This document shows, one piece after another, positions 49,985-56,750 of a stretch of 56,750 nt of DNA; the stretch's first letter is position 1; the number at the start of each line of letters is the position of its first letter. Made by a program: the position numbers and the translations under genes. The DNA is from an uncultured Oscillospiraceae bacterium. Its GTDB lineage: Bacteria > Bacillota > Clostridia > Oscillospirales > Oscillospiraceae. The notes under the pieces are model-generated. The model did no database searches, had not been told where the DNA came from, and was given only the letters and a program-made list of their open reading frames with translations. The stretch is taken from the NCBI GenBank assembly GCA_910584285.1, contig CAJTYK010000009.1, forward strand, positions 1 to 56,750. The letters are read 5' to 3'.

Positions 49985-50821
49985 GTGACGGTGGTGTACA
50001 TAGACCTGCTGTTCCTGCTGAACCTCATCGCCAACTACCTGCTGCTGCTGGCGGCGGGGCGGCTGGCAGGGGCGGCGCTGCGGCGCTGGCGTATCGGTCT
50101 GGGGGCGGCCCTGGGGGCGCTTTATGCGGCGCTGATCTTTTTGCCGGGGCTGAGCTGGCTGGCCCTATGGCCCTGCAAGCTGGCCTCCGGCGCGGCCATG
50201 ACCCTCGTCGCCTACGGTGGGGAGCGGCGCCTGCTGCGGGTGACGGTGCTTTTTTTCGGCGCGTCCGCGGCCCTGGCCGGGGCGGTGCTGGGGCTGGAGC
50301 TGCTGGGCAGCCGGTCGCTGACCCTAGCCCATGGGGTGTTCTATTCCAAGCTCGACCTGCGGCTGCTGCTGCTGGTGTTCGTGGCCAGCTACTTCGTGCT
50401 GTCCCTGTTCTTCCGCCGGACAGGGCGGCAGGTTGGCCGGGAGCTGGCCCGGCTGGAGGTGGAGCTGGAATCCGGCAGCCGAACCCTCACCGCCCTGATG
50501 GACACCGGCCACAGCCTCACCGATCCGGGGGACAACCGCCCCGTGGTGGTGGTGGACGCCTGGGCATTGGCGGGGCTGCTGCCCGACTGGGCCGATCCCG
50601 CAGAACCCATCGCTTCCGTGGAGCGGTGCCACGCCGCCGGGGGGCGGCAGGCCCGGCTCATTCCCTACCGGGCGGTGGGGGTGGAGTGCGGAATGCTGCT
50701 GGCCCTGCGGGCCCGGGACGTGACGGTGAACGGCAGGCCGCTGGGGCGGCTGCTGGTGGCCCTGTCCCCCACGGCCCTGGACGACGGGGGCGGATATCAG
50801 GCTTTAATAGGAGGAATTTGA
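49985..50821 (+). CDS. spoIIGA: sigma-E processing peptidase SpoIIGA
   Basis: 278 aa from GTG 49985 (GAGAGGAGG upstream). The N-terminal half has five hydrophobic segments (to about 140). The C-terminal half is an aspartic-protease-like domain with the active-site D-T-G in A-L-M-D-T-G-H-S-L-T-D-P (Asp about 173). It cleaves pro-sigma-E at the forespore septum after activation by SpoIIR. Immediately upstream of sigE, the conserved order. Confidence 0.92.
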   Translation: MTVVYIDLLFLLNLIANYLLLLAAGRLAGAALRRWRIGLGAALGALYAALIFLPGLSWLALWPCKLASGAAMTLVAYGGERRLLRVTVLFFGASAALAGAVLGLELLGSRSLTLAHGVFYSKLDLRLLLLVFVASYFVLSLFFRRTGRQVGRELARLEVELESGSRTLTALMDTGHSLTDPGDNRPVVVVDAWALAGLLPDWADPAEPIASVERCHAAGGRQARLIPYRAVGVECGMLLALRARDVTVNGRPLGRLLVALSPTALDDGGGYQALIGGI

Positions 50822-50822
50822 A

Positions 50823-51545
50823 ATGCTCTTTCTCAATACCTATCTCCGGCTGTGCCGCCTGCTGGAACGGCTGGGGATCCCGCTGTACGGCTCCCTCCAC
50901 TACATCGGGGGCAGCGACACCCTCCCCGCCCCCCTCACCCGGGAGGAGGAGGGCCACCTGCTGGCCGCCCTGGAGGAGGAGGACACCAGGCCCGAGGCCC
51001 GCGCCCGGCTCATTGAGCACAACCTGCGGCTGGTGGTGTACATCGCCCGACGGTTTGAGAACACCGGGGTGGGCATCGAGGATCTGATCTCCATCGGCAC
51101 CATCGGGCTGATCAAGGCGGTGGAAACCTACAAGCCCGCCAAGAACATCAAGCTGGCCACCTATGCCTCCCGGTGCATTGAGAACGAGATCCTCATGCAC
51201 CTGCGGAAAAACGCCAACCGCCGGGGGGAGGTGTCCCTGGACGAGCCGCTGAACACCGACTGGGACGGCAACGAGCTGCTGCTGTCCGACGTGCTGGGCA
51301 CCGAGGGGGACAGCATCGAGAAGCCCATTGAGGACGACGTGGATCGGGATCTGCTGTTCACCGCCGTCAGCCGGCTCTCCCCCCGGGATCGCACCATCAT
51401 CACCATGCGCTTCGGCCTGGACGGCGGTCAGGAGCGCACCCAAAAGGAGGTGGCTGATCGGCTGGGCATCAGCCAGTCCTACATCTCCCGGCTGGAGAAG
51501 CGGATCATCGACAAGCTGAAAAAGGAAATCCTCCGGATGATGTAA
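50823..51545 (+). CDS. sigE: sporulation sigma factor sigma-E (pro-form)
   Basis: 240 aa, starting 1 bp after spoIIGA, with AGGAGGAA upstream. The N-terminal pro-sequence ends in L-H-Y-I-G-G-S-D-T-L-P-A-P-L, matching the B. subtilis processing region. Region 2 has I-E-H-N-L-R-L-V-V-Y-I-A-R-R-F and D-L-I-S-I-G-T-I-G-L-I-K-A-V. Region 4 ends L-G-I-S-Q-S-Y-I-S-R-L-E-K-R. Mother-cell-specific sigma factor. Confidence 0.96.
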   Translation: MLFLNTYLRLCRLLERLGIPLYGSLHYIGGSDTLPAPLTREEEGHLLAALEEEDTRPEARARLIEHNLRLVVYIARRFENTGVGIEDLISIGTIGLIKAVETYKPAKNIKLATYASRCIENEILMHLRKNANRRGEVSLDEPLNTDWDGNELLLSDVLGTEGDSIEKPIEDDVDRDLLFTAVSRLSPRDRTIITMRFGLDGGQERTQKEVADRLGISQSYISRLEKRIIDKLKKEILRMM

Positions 51546-51556
51546 TACTGTTTCTT

Positions 51557-51582
51557 GATAAAAAGGTTAAAACCTTTTTATC
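51557..51582 (+). terminator. possible terminator after sigE
   Basis: 12-bp perfect stem GATAAAAAGGTT-AA-AACCTTTTTATC, 11 bases after the sigE stop. AT-rich and without a downstream T-run, so only a possible terminator. Confidence 0.4.
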
Positions 51583-51813
51583 GCGGCACTTCGCGCCGCC
51601 GCGCCTACGGCGCGCCAAGAAAAGTATTGACAATATTCTTGACGGCTTCGCCGTCGGGCCGCGTTCTGCGGCCTCATAAAACGGTTTCACCGTTTTATGA
51701 AGAATTAGTATAACAGGCCCTTCGCCAGCAGCAGGTCGGTTGCCGACGTAAAATCTGTCCGAAACAGAAAACTAACGTAACGCCTTCAAGCTCGCGGGTC
51801 TAAGACCCTTTTG

Positions 51814-51841
51814 CCTACTTTTTCTCTTGAGAAAAAGTAGG
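51814..51841 (+). repeat. dispersed stem-loop repeat, variant copy D
   Basis: Perfect 13-bp stem CCTACTTTTTCTC-TT-complement. It resembles copies A-C in its T5/A5 core but has a different loop and lacks the AAAAAGAACTTGAA tail. Confidence 0.6.
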
Positions 51842-51897
51842 GGGAAAAATCCATCGAAAGCGGTCTGACGATAAAAAATATCCCCTGCCCCACCACC

Positions 51898-51925
51898 GTA
51901 TGAAAGCGCGCCCATCGGAAATACT
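51898..51925 (+). promoter_or_regulatory. candidate sigma-F-type promoter of sigG
   Basis: GTATG (51898-51902), 14 bp, GGAAATACT (51917-51925). This resembles the sigma-F consensus (GYATA, then GGnnAnAnT) expected for the forespore gene sigG. The spacing is one base short. Confidence 0.42.
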
Positions 51926-51961
51926 GATTCTGAATCAATTCCGAGCGAGCGAGGTGGCATC

Positions 51962-52732
51962 GTGCAGGGCAAGGTTGAGATCTGCGGCGTCAATACGGCC
52001 AAGCTGAAGGTGCTGAAAAGTGAGGAGAGCCTGGAGCTCCTCCGCCGGGCCCGGGCGGGGGATATGCAGGCCCGGGAGGAGCTGATCTCCGGCAATCTGC
52101 GGCTGGTGCTGTCGGTGATCCAGAAGTTCTCCGGCCGGGGGGAAAATGTGGACGACCTGTTCCAGGTGGGCTGCATCGGCCTGATCAAGGCAATAGACAA
52201 CTTCAACATCGACATGGACGTGCGCTTTTCCACCTACGGCGTGCCCATGATTGTGGGGGAGATCCGGCGCTATCTTCGGGACAACAGTGCCATCCGAGTG
52301 TCCCGTTCCGTGCGGGACACCGCCTACCGAGTGCTCCAGGCCAAGGAAAAGTATATTGCGGAGCATCAGAAGGAGCCCACAGTGGACGAGATCGCCCGGA
52401 TCCTGGAGCTGCGCCGGGAGGATGTGGTGATGGCGCTGGACGCGGTGGTGGATCCGGTGTCCCTGTTCGAGCCGGTGTACTCCGACGGTGGGGATACGGT
52501 GTGCGTCATGGATCAGGTGAAGGACAAAAAGAACACCGACGAGGCGTGGCTGGATCACATCGCCCTGGGGGACGCCATCAACAAGCTGGACGAACGGGAG
52601 CAGCGGATCCTGGCCCTGCGCTTCTTCCAGGGCAAGACCCAGATGGAGGTGTCCGCCGAGGTGGGCATCTCCCAGGCCCAGGTGTCCCGGCTGGAGAAAA
52701 ACGCCCTCAACCGCATCCGCAAGGAGCTTTAA
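51962..52732 (+). CDS. sigG: forespore sigma factor sigma-G
   Basis: 256 aa from GTG 51962 with GAGGTGG upstream. It starts V-E-I-C-G-V-N-T-A-K-L-K-V-L, the diagnostic sigma-G N-terminus (recognition by SpoIIAB/Fin), then I-S-G-N-L-R-L-V-L-S-V-I-Q-K-F and D-D-L-F-Q-V-G-C-I-G-L in region 2, and E-V-G-I-S-Q-A-Q-V-S-R-L-E-K in region 4. It directs late forespore transcription. Located after sigE in the usual order but separated by an unusually structured spacer. Confidence 0.96.
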   Translation: MQGKVEICGVNTAKLKVLKSEESLELLRRARAGDMQAREELISGNLRLVLSVIQKFSGRGENVDDLFQVGCIGLIKAIDNFNIDMDVRFSTYGVPMIVGEIRRYLRDNSAIRVSRSVRDTAYRVLQAKEKYIAEHQKEPTVDEIARILELRREDVVMALDAVVDPVSLFEPVYSDGGDTVCVMDQVKDKKNTDEAWLDHIALGDAINKLDEREQRILALRFFQGKTQMEVSAEVGISQAQVSRLEKNALNRIRKEL

Positions 52733-52746
52733 AGGGCACAAAAAAC

Positions 52747-52768
52747 GGGGGGCGCGTACGCGCCCCCC
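52747..52768. terminator. terminator between sigG and the BMP gene
   Basis: Perfect 22-bp palindrome GGGGGGCGCG-TA-CGCGCCCCCC. The minus strand continues into TTTTTT, so it terminates the BMP transcript; on the plus strand it is weaker. Confidence 0.85.
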
Positions 52769-52789
52769 ATTTCCCATGTACAGGATAAC

Positions 52790-53923
52790 TTACACGATCT
52801 TCAGGGTCAGGTTGGACCAGGCCTGCTCCAGGCCGGCCTCGTAGTCGGCGTCCACAGGGATGGAGCCGTCCTTCACGCCCTTGAACAGCTTGTCGTAGTC
52901 CTCCTTGGTGAACTTCTCCATGGACCAGGTGGCGGTGGGCAGGCCCACGGCGTCGTCCTTGGCGCCCAGCTTCAGCACGCCGCCGCCGATCTCGTCCCAC
53001 TTGCCGTCATAGGACTTGCCGATGGCCTGCTGAGCAGCCTCGCCGATGCCCTTCATGGCGGAGGTCACCACGGTGTCGGAGTCGCCAGACTGATCGGTGT
53101 CCACGCCGACCACCGCGCCCTCGTTGGCAGCGCCGGCCGCGGCGGCGGTGATGGAGTTGAACATAGAGCCGCCGCAGGCAAACACCACCTCAGTGCCCTC
53201 GTTATACCAGCCGGAGATCATGCTCTGCAGCTCGGCGGAGGCGCCGTAGTTGCCGCCGTACTGCCAGCTGTACATCATATCCACCTGCACGCCCAGCTCG
53301 GCCGCGGCCGCGTTGGCGCCCTGGACATAGCCGTAACCGTAACGGCAGCAAGCGGGGTTGGAGCCGCCGCCACCGCCGGAGAAGCCCAGCTTGATATAGC
53401 CCTCCTTCACCACGGCGTAGCCCGCCAGGTAACCGGCCTGCTCCTCCTGGAACTCCACGCTGGCCACGTTCTTCAGGGGCTCACCGTTGGAGCCGGGCAG
53501 GGCGTAGTTGTTGTCGATGAACACGAAGTGAACCTCGGGGAACTCCTCGGCGGCCTTGGCCAGGGCCGTGGCCTGGAGGAAGCCGGCGCACACAACCACC
53601 TTGGCGCCGCCCTCGGCGGCCTGCTTCATGGCGTTATAGCGGTCGTCGTCGGTGGCGGCGTCGCCATTGGCGGGCTGGTAATACTTGTAGGACAGCTTGT
53701 GCTCGTCGGCGTACAGCTTCACGCCGTCCCAGGTGCCCTGGTTGAAGGACTTGTCCTTCAGCTGGCCCACGTCGGTGACGAAGGCCACCTCGTACTTGCC
53801 ATCAGAGGAGTTCATGGTGTCGGGGATGTCGTCCGCGCCCTTTTTGCCGCTGCTCTGATTGCCGCAGGCAACCAGGCTGAACGCCATGACCATGGCGAGC
53901 AGCATCGCAAGGATCTTTTTCAT
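52790..53923 (-). CDS. BMP-family ABC substrate-binding lipoprotein
   Basis: 377 aa from the ATG at 53923 (GAAAGGAATGG upstream). A lipoprotein signal peptide ends L-V-A-C (Cys20), followed by a periplasmic-binding-protein fold of the Bmp/Med nucleoside-binding type: V-A-F-V-T-D-V-G-Q-L-K-D-K-S-F-N-Q near 45, then a Gly-rich G-G-G-G-G-S-N-P loop and G-V-D-T-D-Q-S. It would be anchored by Lgt and deliver nucleosides to the permeases encoded at 34021-36281, although it is about 16 kb away. Next to deoC, consistent with deoxynucleoside use. Confidence 0.88.
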   Translation of the reverse strand: MKKILAMLLAMVMAFSLVACGNQSSGKKGADDIPDTMNSSDGKYEVAFVTDVGQLKDKSFNQGTWDGVKLYADEHKLSYKYYQPANGDAATDDDRYNAMKQAAEGGAKVVVCAGFLQATALAKAAEEFPEVHFVFIDNNYALPGSNGEPLKNVASVEFQEEQAGYLAGYAVVKEGYIKLGFSGGGGGSNPACCRYGYGYVQGANAAAAELGVQVDMMYSWQYGGNYGASAELQSMISGWYNEGTEVVFACGGSMFNSITAAAAGAANEGAVVGVDTDQSGDSDTVVTSAMKGIGEAAQQAIGKSYDGKWDEIGGGVLKLGAKDDAVGLPTATWSMEKFTKEDYDKLFKGVKDGSIPVDADYEAGLEQAWSNLTLKIV

Positions 53924-54053
53924 TGGAAACCATTCCTTTCTTTTCGTCTGTCCCGGGGTAAGGCTAAAGCCGCCCCCGGAAACGCCCGCAAAAAGGCGGG
54001 AACTCAACATTGCCTTTGCCGCAATCTTCGCACCCGCCTCACTGGACGAGCCC

Positions 54054-54105
54054 ATTATATCGCGTCCCGCCCGAAAACACAAGGGCTAATTCCACAATCT
54101 GTGGA
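54054..54105 (-). promoter_or_regulatory. promoter of the BMP gene with upstream inverted repeat
   Basis: On the minus strand TTGTGT (54077-54082), 17 bp, TATAAT (54054-54059). A perfect inverted repeat TCCACA-ATC-TGTGGA (54091-54105) lies just upstream of the -35. The leader is about 125 nt. Confidence 0.68.
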
Positions 54106-54134
54106 GATTTCTGTTTTTTCGTGGATTTTGTGGA

Positions 54135-54800
54135 TCAATACCCTTGGGCGGCCTGCCCTTTCACCAATTTGACGATCCGGCTGGTGCCCAACCGATCCGC
54201 GCCTAAAGCCAGGAAGTCCGCGGCGTCCTGGAGGCTGGCGATCCCCCCGGCGGCCTTGATCTTCACGTGGGGGGCCACATGGGCCTTAAACAGCGCCACA
54301 TCCTCCCGGGTAGCCCCGGCGGTGGAGAAGCCGGTGGAGGTCTTGATGAAGTCCGCCCCGCTGTCCGACACGATCTGGCACAGCTTGATCTTCTCCTCGT
54401 CGGTGAGCAAGCAGGTCTCAATGATCACCTTCAGCACCAGATCGCCGCAGGCCGCCTTTACCGCCTTGATCTCGGAGAGCAGGTCATCCCACCGGCCGTC
54501 CTTGGCCCAGCCGATGTTGATCACCATGTCGATCTCCTTGGCGCCGTTGGCAATGGCGTCCTTCGCCTCGAACACCTTGACGGCGGTGGTGGAGTAGCCG
54601 TTGGGGAAGCCGATGACGGTGCACACCGGCAGCCTGCCCCCCAGGTAGTCCGCCGCCTGCTTCACGTAGCTGGCGGGGATGCACACGCTGGCGCAGCCGT
54701 AGGCCGCCCCGTCGTCGCAGATCTGGCGGATCTCGTCCCAGGTGGCGGTTTGGGTCAGGAGGGTGTGGTCTACGGCGGCTAATATGGTCTGTTTGTCCAT
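54135..54800 (-). CDS. deoC: deoxyribose-phosphate aldolase
   Basis: 221 aa from ATG 54800 (GAGGTGAT upstream; the in-frame GTG at 54809 lies within that site). The Schiff-base lysine is in V-L-K-V-I-I-E-T, and the second lysine in V-K-I-K-A-A-G-G-I. It also has D-H-T-L-L and F-I-K-T-S-T-G-F. It splits 2-deoxyribose-5-phosphate into acetaldehyde and glyceraldehyde-3-phosphate, the last step of deoxynucleoside breakdown. Same strand as the BMP gene, but each has its own promoter. Confidence 0.95.
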   Translation of the reverse strand: MDKQTILAAVDHTLLTQTATWDEIRQICDDGAAYGCASVCIPASYVKQAADYLGGRLPVCTVIGFPNGYSTTAVKVFEAKDAIANGAKEIDMVINIGWAKDGRWDDLLSEIKAVKAACGDLVLKVIIETCLLTDEEKIKLCQIVSDSGADFIKTSTGFSTAGATREDVALFKAHVAPHVKIKAAGGIASLQDAADFLALGADRLGTSRIVKLVKGQAAQGY

Positions 54801-54829
54801 TGGTATCACCTCATTTATGGTATAGGTTT

Positions 54830-54858
54830 ATTTTACTATGGGCGGGACGGAAAAGCAA
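54830..54858 (-). promoter_or_regulatory. promoter of deoC
   Basis: On the minus strand TTGCTT (54853-54858), 17 bp, TAAAAT (54830-54835), about 30 nt before the start codon. Confidence 0.6.
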
Positions 54859-54892
54859 GACAACGGGCTGTTTTGACGCAAAATTTCCAGCC

Positions 54893-54957
54893 GCAACCTG
54901 TGGTTGTCAAATTGTATCCCCTTTTTGGTTGCGCAACCTGCCGTTTTTTGCTATGAT
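54893..54957 (+). promoter_or_regulatory. promoter and operator-like palindromes of the first XRE gene
   Basis: TTGCGC (54929-54934), 17 bp, TATGAT (54952-54957). The palindrome GGTTGCGCAACC (54927-54938) covers the -35. An inverted repeat CAACC-TGT-GGTTG lies about 30 bp upstream, near 54893-54907, suggesting autoregulation. Confidence 0.65.
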
Positions 54958-55001
54958 ACCACTGTCCAAAGGCGCCGGACAGTTTTTTCGGAGGTATCAC
55001 A

Positions 55002-55826
55002 ATGGAGTTTCGAGAGCGTTTATTTGAGCTGCGCCGTCAGGCCGGCCTGTCCCAGGAGGAGCTGGCGGGCCTCCTGGGCGTTACCCGGCAGGCAGTGCAG
55101 AAGTGGGAGGCGGGCACGTCCCGCCCGGATATGGACAACCTCACCGCCCTGGCAGACTATTTCCACGTGTCCCTGGACTATCTGGTGACGGGTCGGGAGG
55201 CGTCCGGCTCCCCGCCCCTGCAAGGGTACGAGCCCGCCTCTCCCCCGCCAGCCCCCACCGTGATCCACCACTACTACCACGAGGGCTGGCACTATGAATA
55301 TAAGAGTGAGCGCACCCTGTTCGGCCTGCCCCTGGTTCACATCAACTTCGGCCGCCGGGATCACTGGGCCCGGGGGATCATCGCCATTGGCAACATCGCC
55401 ACCGGGTTTGTGGCGTTGGGCGGTGTGGCGGCGGGGCTGCTCTCCCTGGGCGGGGTGAGCTTCGGGCTGCTGCTGGCCCTGGGGGCGGTGACGCTGGGCG
55501 GAGTGTCCATTGGTGGCGTGGCGCTGGGTCTGCTGGCCTGGGGCGGCATCGCCCTGGGCTGGCTGGCGGTGGGCGGCTGCGCCGTGGGGGTGTACGCCGC
55601 CGGGGGCGTGGCGGCGGCCTCCCGGGCGGCGGTGGGCGGTGTGGCGTCCGCGCCCCTGGCCATCGGGCGGATCGCGGACGGCGCGAAAACCATCCTCGTC
55701 CCCCTAAAGGGGCTGTCGGACGAAGCGCTGATGGAGGCACACGCCGCCATCACTGAGGCCTGCCCGAACGCGCCCTTCTTTATAACCCGGATCCTGAAAT
55801 TCTTCGCGTGGGCGGAGCTGCGCTGA
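55002..55826 (+). CDS. XRE helix-turn-helix protein with pentapeptide-like repeat domain
   Basis: 274 aa, ATG 55002 with CGGAGGT upstream. Residues 3-60 form a Cro/C1 helix-turn-helix (L-S-Q-E-E-L-A-G-L-L-G-V-T-R-Q-A-V-Q-K-W-E), followed by a Pro- and His/Tyr-rich linker. Residues about 128-229 are about 20 copies of a five-residue unit (small)-x-Gly-x-(aliphatic), for example ALGGV, SLGGV, ALGLL, AWGGI and AVGGC. The block could form a beta-helix like a pentapeptide-repeat protein, or membrane helices; both are inference. A short charged C-terminus follows. A strong terminator closes the gene. Confidence 0.75.
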   Translation: MEFRERLFELRRQAGLSQEELAGLLGVTRQAVQKWEAGTSRPDMDNLTALADYFHVSLDYLVTGREASGSPPLQGYEPASPPPAPTVIHHYYHEGWHYEYKSERTLFGLPLVHINFGRRDHWARGIIAIGNIATGFVALGGVAAGLLSLGGVSFGLLLALGAVTLGGVSIGGVALGLLAWGGIALGWLAVGGCAVGVYAAGGVAAASRAAVGGVASAPLAIGRIADGAKTILVPLKGLSDEALMEAHAAITEACPNAPFFITRILKFFAWAELR

Positions 55827-55832
55827 CCCTCC

Positions 55833-55867
55833 CCGGCAGACCGTGCTTCCGGTCTGCCGGGTCTTTT
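55833..55867 (+). terminator. terminator after the repeat-domain XRE gene
   Basis: 12-bp stem CCCGGCAGACCG with its complement and a 6-nt loop, followed by TCTTTTT. Confidence 0.88.
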
Positions 55868-55912
55868 TGTCTTTGATTCTACTATTGGTTGATTTTTTGC
55901 AAAATTGCCGCT

Positions 55913-55942
55913 GTTGATTTCAACCATTCTTTTTGCTATGAT
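55913..55942 (+). promoter_or_regulatory. promoter of the second XRE gene
   Basis: TTGATT (55914-55919), 17 bp, TATGAT (55937-55942), with GTTGA-TT-TCAAC (55913-55924) over the -35. The -10 context TTTTTGCTATGATAC is identical to that of the preceding XRE gene. Confidence 0.68.
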
Positions 55943-55971
55943 ACAACCACTAAGCGAAACGAGGTGCTTTT

Positions 55972-56750
55972 ATGGCAAATGTGTTGAGCGGACGCATTGT
56001 GGAACTGCGCAAAGAGCGGGGCCTCACCCAGGAGCAGCTGGGCCAGCTGGTGGGAGTGTCCGCCCAGGCGGTGAGCAAGTGGGAGAAGGGCGGCGCGCCG
56101 GATGTGGAGCTCCTCCCCGCCCTGGCCGACCGGCTGGGCGTCACCATCGACGGCCTGTTCGGCCGGGAGGGGGGCGAGGCGGTGGACGTCCATCAAACTG
56201 CCGCCCGCTGGCTCCACACCGTCCCCGCGGAACAGCGGTTTGACCAGATCTGTCGCCTGTGCTGGACTTTGGCCAAAAATTTGTTGGATGACATTGATAT
56301 CCCCGATATCGGCTACCTGGGCCGCGCCGTCATGATGGAGCAGGATCCCGACATGGCCCAGACGTGGGCCATGAGCCGGGTGTTTCTGGACGGCGGCTTC
56401 ATGCTGGGCCTCCACGCGGAGGATCTCTCCTTCGCCTCCGTCTGGCCCGATCCGGCGGACGGCTATGACGCCCACTTCGCCCCCATGGATGACTACCGCG
56501 CCCTGTTCGCCGTCCTGGCCCGGCCCGGGTGCCTGGAGGTGCTGGAGTATCTGCATAGCCGGCCCTACCGCCACTATGTGCCCGAGACGGTGGCCCACGC
56601 CCTTTCCCTTCCCGTGGACGAGGTGCGGGCCCTGCTGGACAGGCTGCTGGAGCTGAAGATCCTGCAAAAGACGGAGCTGGAGCTGGTGGAGGGGCTGACC
56701 AATTCCTACTCCCGCCGGGAGGAGGATGTGACGCTGGTGCCCTTCCTCTA
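55972..56750 (+). CDS. XRE-family transcriptional regulator (cut by window end)
   Basis: 259 codons are visible, with no stop before the window ends. ATG 55972 has GAGGTG upstream. Residues 6-62 form a Cro/C1 helix-turn-helix (L-T-Q-E-Q-L-G-Q-L-V-G-V-S-A-Q-A-V-S-K-W-E). The rest (from about 75) is a helical region with Trp/Asp-rich segments and no recognised enzyme motif; a second winged-helix-like stretch may lie near 205-240 (V-A-H-A-L-S-L-P-V-D-E-V-R-A-L-L). This matches XRE regulators with a C-terminal effector domain common in Oscillospiraceae. Promoter architecture is shared with the previous XRE gene. Confidence 0.8.
   Translation, partial: MANVLSGRIVELRKERGLTQEQLGQLVGVSAQAVSKWEKGGAPDVELLPALADRLGVTIDGLFGREGGEAVDVHQTAARWLHTVPAEQRFDQICRLCWTLAKNLLDDIDIPDIGYLGRAVMMEQDPDMAQTWAMSRVFLDGGFMLGLHAEDLSFASVWPDPADGYDAHFAPMDDYRALFAVLARPGCLEVLEYLHSRPYRHYVPETVAHALSLPVDEVRALLDRLLELKILQKTELELVEGLTNSYSRREEDVTLVPFL

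Larger units (their letters stand above)
51546..51961. other. 416-bp intergenic spacer packed with stem-loops (sigE-sigG)
   Basis: No gene is visible. At least ten short perfect inverted repeats occur. Examples are GATAAAAAGGTT-AA-complement (51557-51582), GACGGC-TTC-GCCGTC (51641-51655), GGCCGC-GTTCT-GCGGCC (51657-51673), CATAAAACGG-TTTCA-complement (51675-51699), GTCGG-TTG-CCGAC (51735-51747) and GGGTCT-A-AGACCC (51796-51808). A variant of the dispersed repeat lies at 51814-51841. The 3' end should carry the sigG promoter. Confidence 0.8.

Noticed and set aside
51546..51961. CRISPR array
   Set aside because: The inverted repeats here differ in sequence from one another and have no regular direct repeat or spacer length.

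Overview
The window is a GC-rich (roughly 60-65 %) chromosomal segment of a spore-forming Clostridia. Gene content and codon style fit the Oscillospiraceae (Flavonifractor / Pseudoflavonifractor / Intestinimonas-like gut Firmicutes). This placement is inferred from spoIIGA-sigE-sigG, strong Shine-Dalgarno sites, a Cys-less PurF relative, a split PurH, XRE regulators and VTC-DUF4956-CotH genes, not from any database match. Coding density is very high, many neighbours overlap by ATGA, and no rRNA, tRNA, CRISPR array, insertion sequence or prophage is visible.

Layout. 1-6.4 kb: a membrane-anchored parvulin foldase, a TcdA-type dehydratase, a PAP2 phosphatase, then a two-gene envelope glycan operon with a glycosyltransferase-CsaB fusion. 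6.4-15.2 kb: a purine biosynthesis cluster (purE, purC, a purF variant, a DUF3795 gene, purM, purN, a PurO-type IMP cyclohydrolase, stand-alone AICAR transformylase, purD). It is preceded by an attenuator-like leader and interrupted by a divergent cassette (small unknown protein / XRE regulator) with a 35-bp palindrome. 15.2-22 kb: two back-to-back BlaI-type repressor / M56 (BlaR1-like) modules with different operators. 22-23.6 kb: rpmF, yceD and an orphan OmpR-type response regulator. 23.7-26.9 kb: a VTC-DUF4956-CotH operon. 27-32.2 kb: amidohydrolase, DUF975 membrane protein, isocitrate dehydrogenase, an S51-like peptidase and a HAD phosphatase. 32.5-36.3 kb: nucleoside-type ABC transporter (ATPase plus two permeases). 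36.4-42 kb: cysK, two M16-family proteins, lgt and folD. 42-49.8 kb: a sigma / anti-sigma pair, nth, glyA, a GNAT with an attenuator-like leader, LURP-one-like and helix-hairpin-helix proteins, rarA, DUF951 and hisC. 50-52.7 kb: spoIIGA-sigE and sigG, separated by a 416-bp stem-loop-rich spacer. 52.8-56.75 kb: a BMP-family lipoprotein and deoC (minus strand), then two XRE regulators, the second cut by the window end.

How it fits together. Purine synthesis, one-carbon supply (glyA, folD) and nucleoside salvage (ABC transporter, BMP lipoprotein, deoC) form a metabolic theme. Lgt, CsaB, PAP2, the foldase, the M56 sensors and the VTC-DUF4956-CotH operon are envelope functions. The most interesting non-coding signals are these: a dispersed stem-loop repeat with compensatory stem changes (13.85, 17.85, 30.67 and 51.81 kb); the sigE-sigG hairpin array; paired TTCAGC-N5-TTCAG sites at the promoters of the response regulator and the VTC operon; and three-segment alternative pairing around a short leader ORF before the GNAT gene. 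The most interesting proteins are the Cys-less PurF and an HTH protein carrying about 20 pentapeptide-like repeats.
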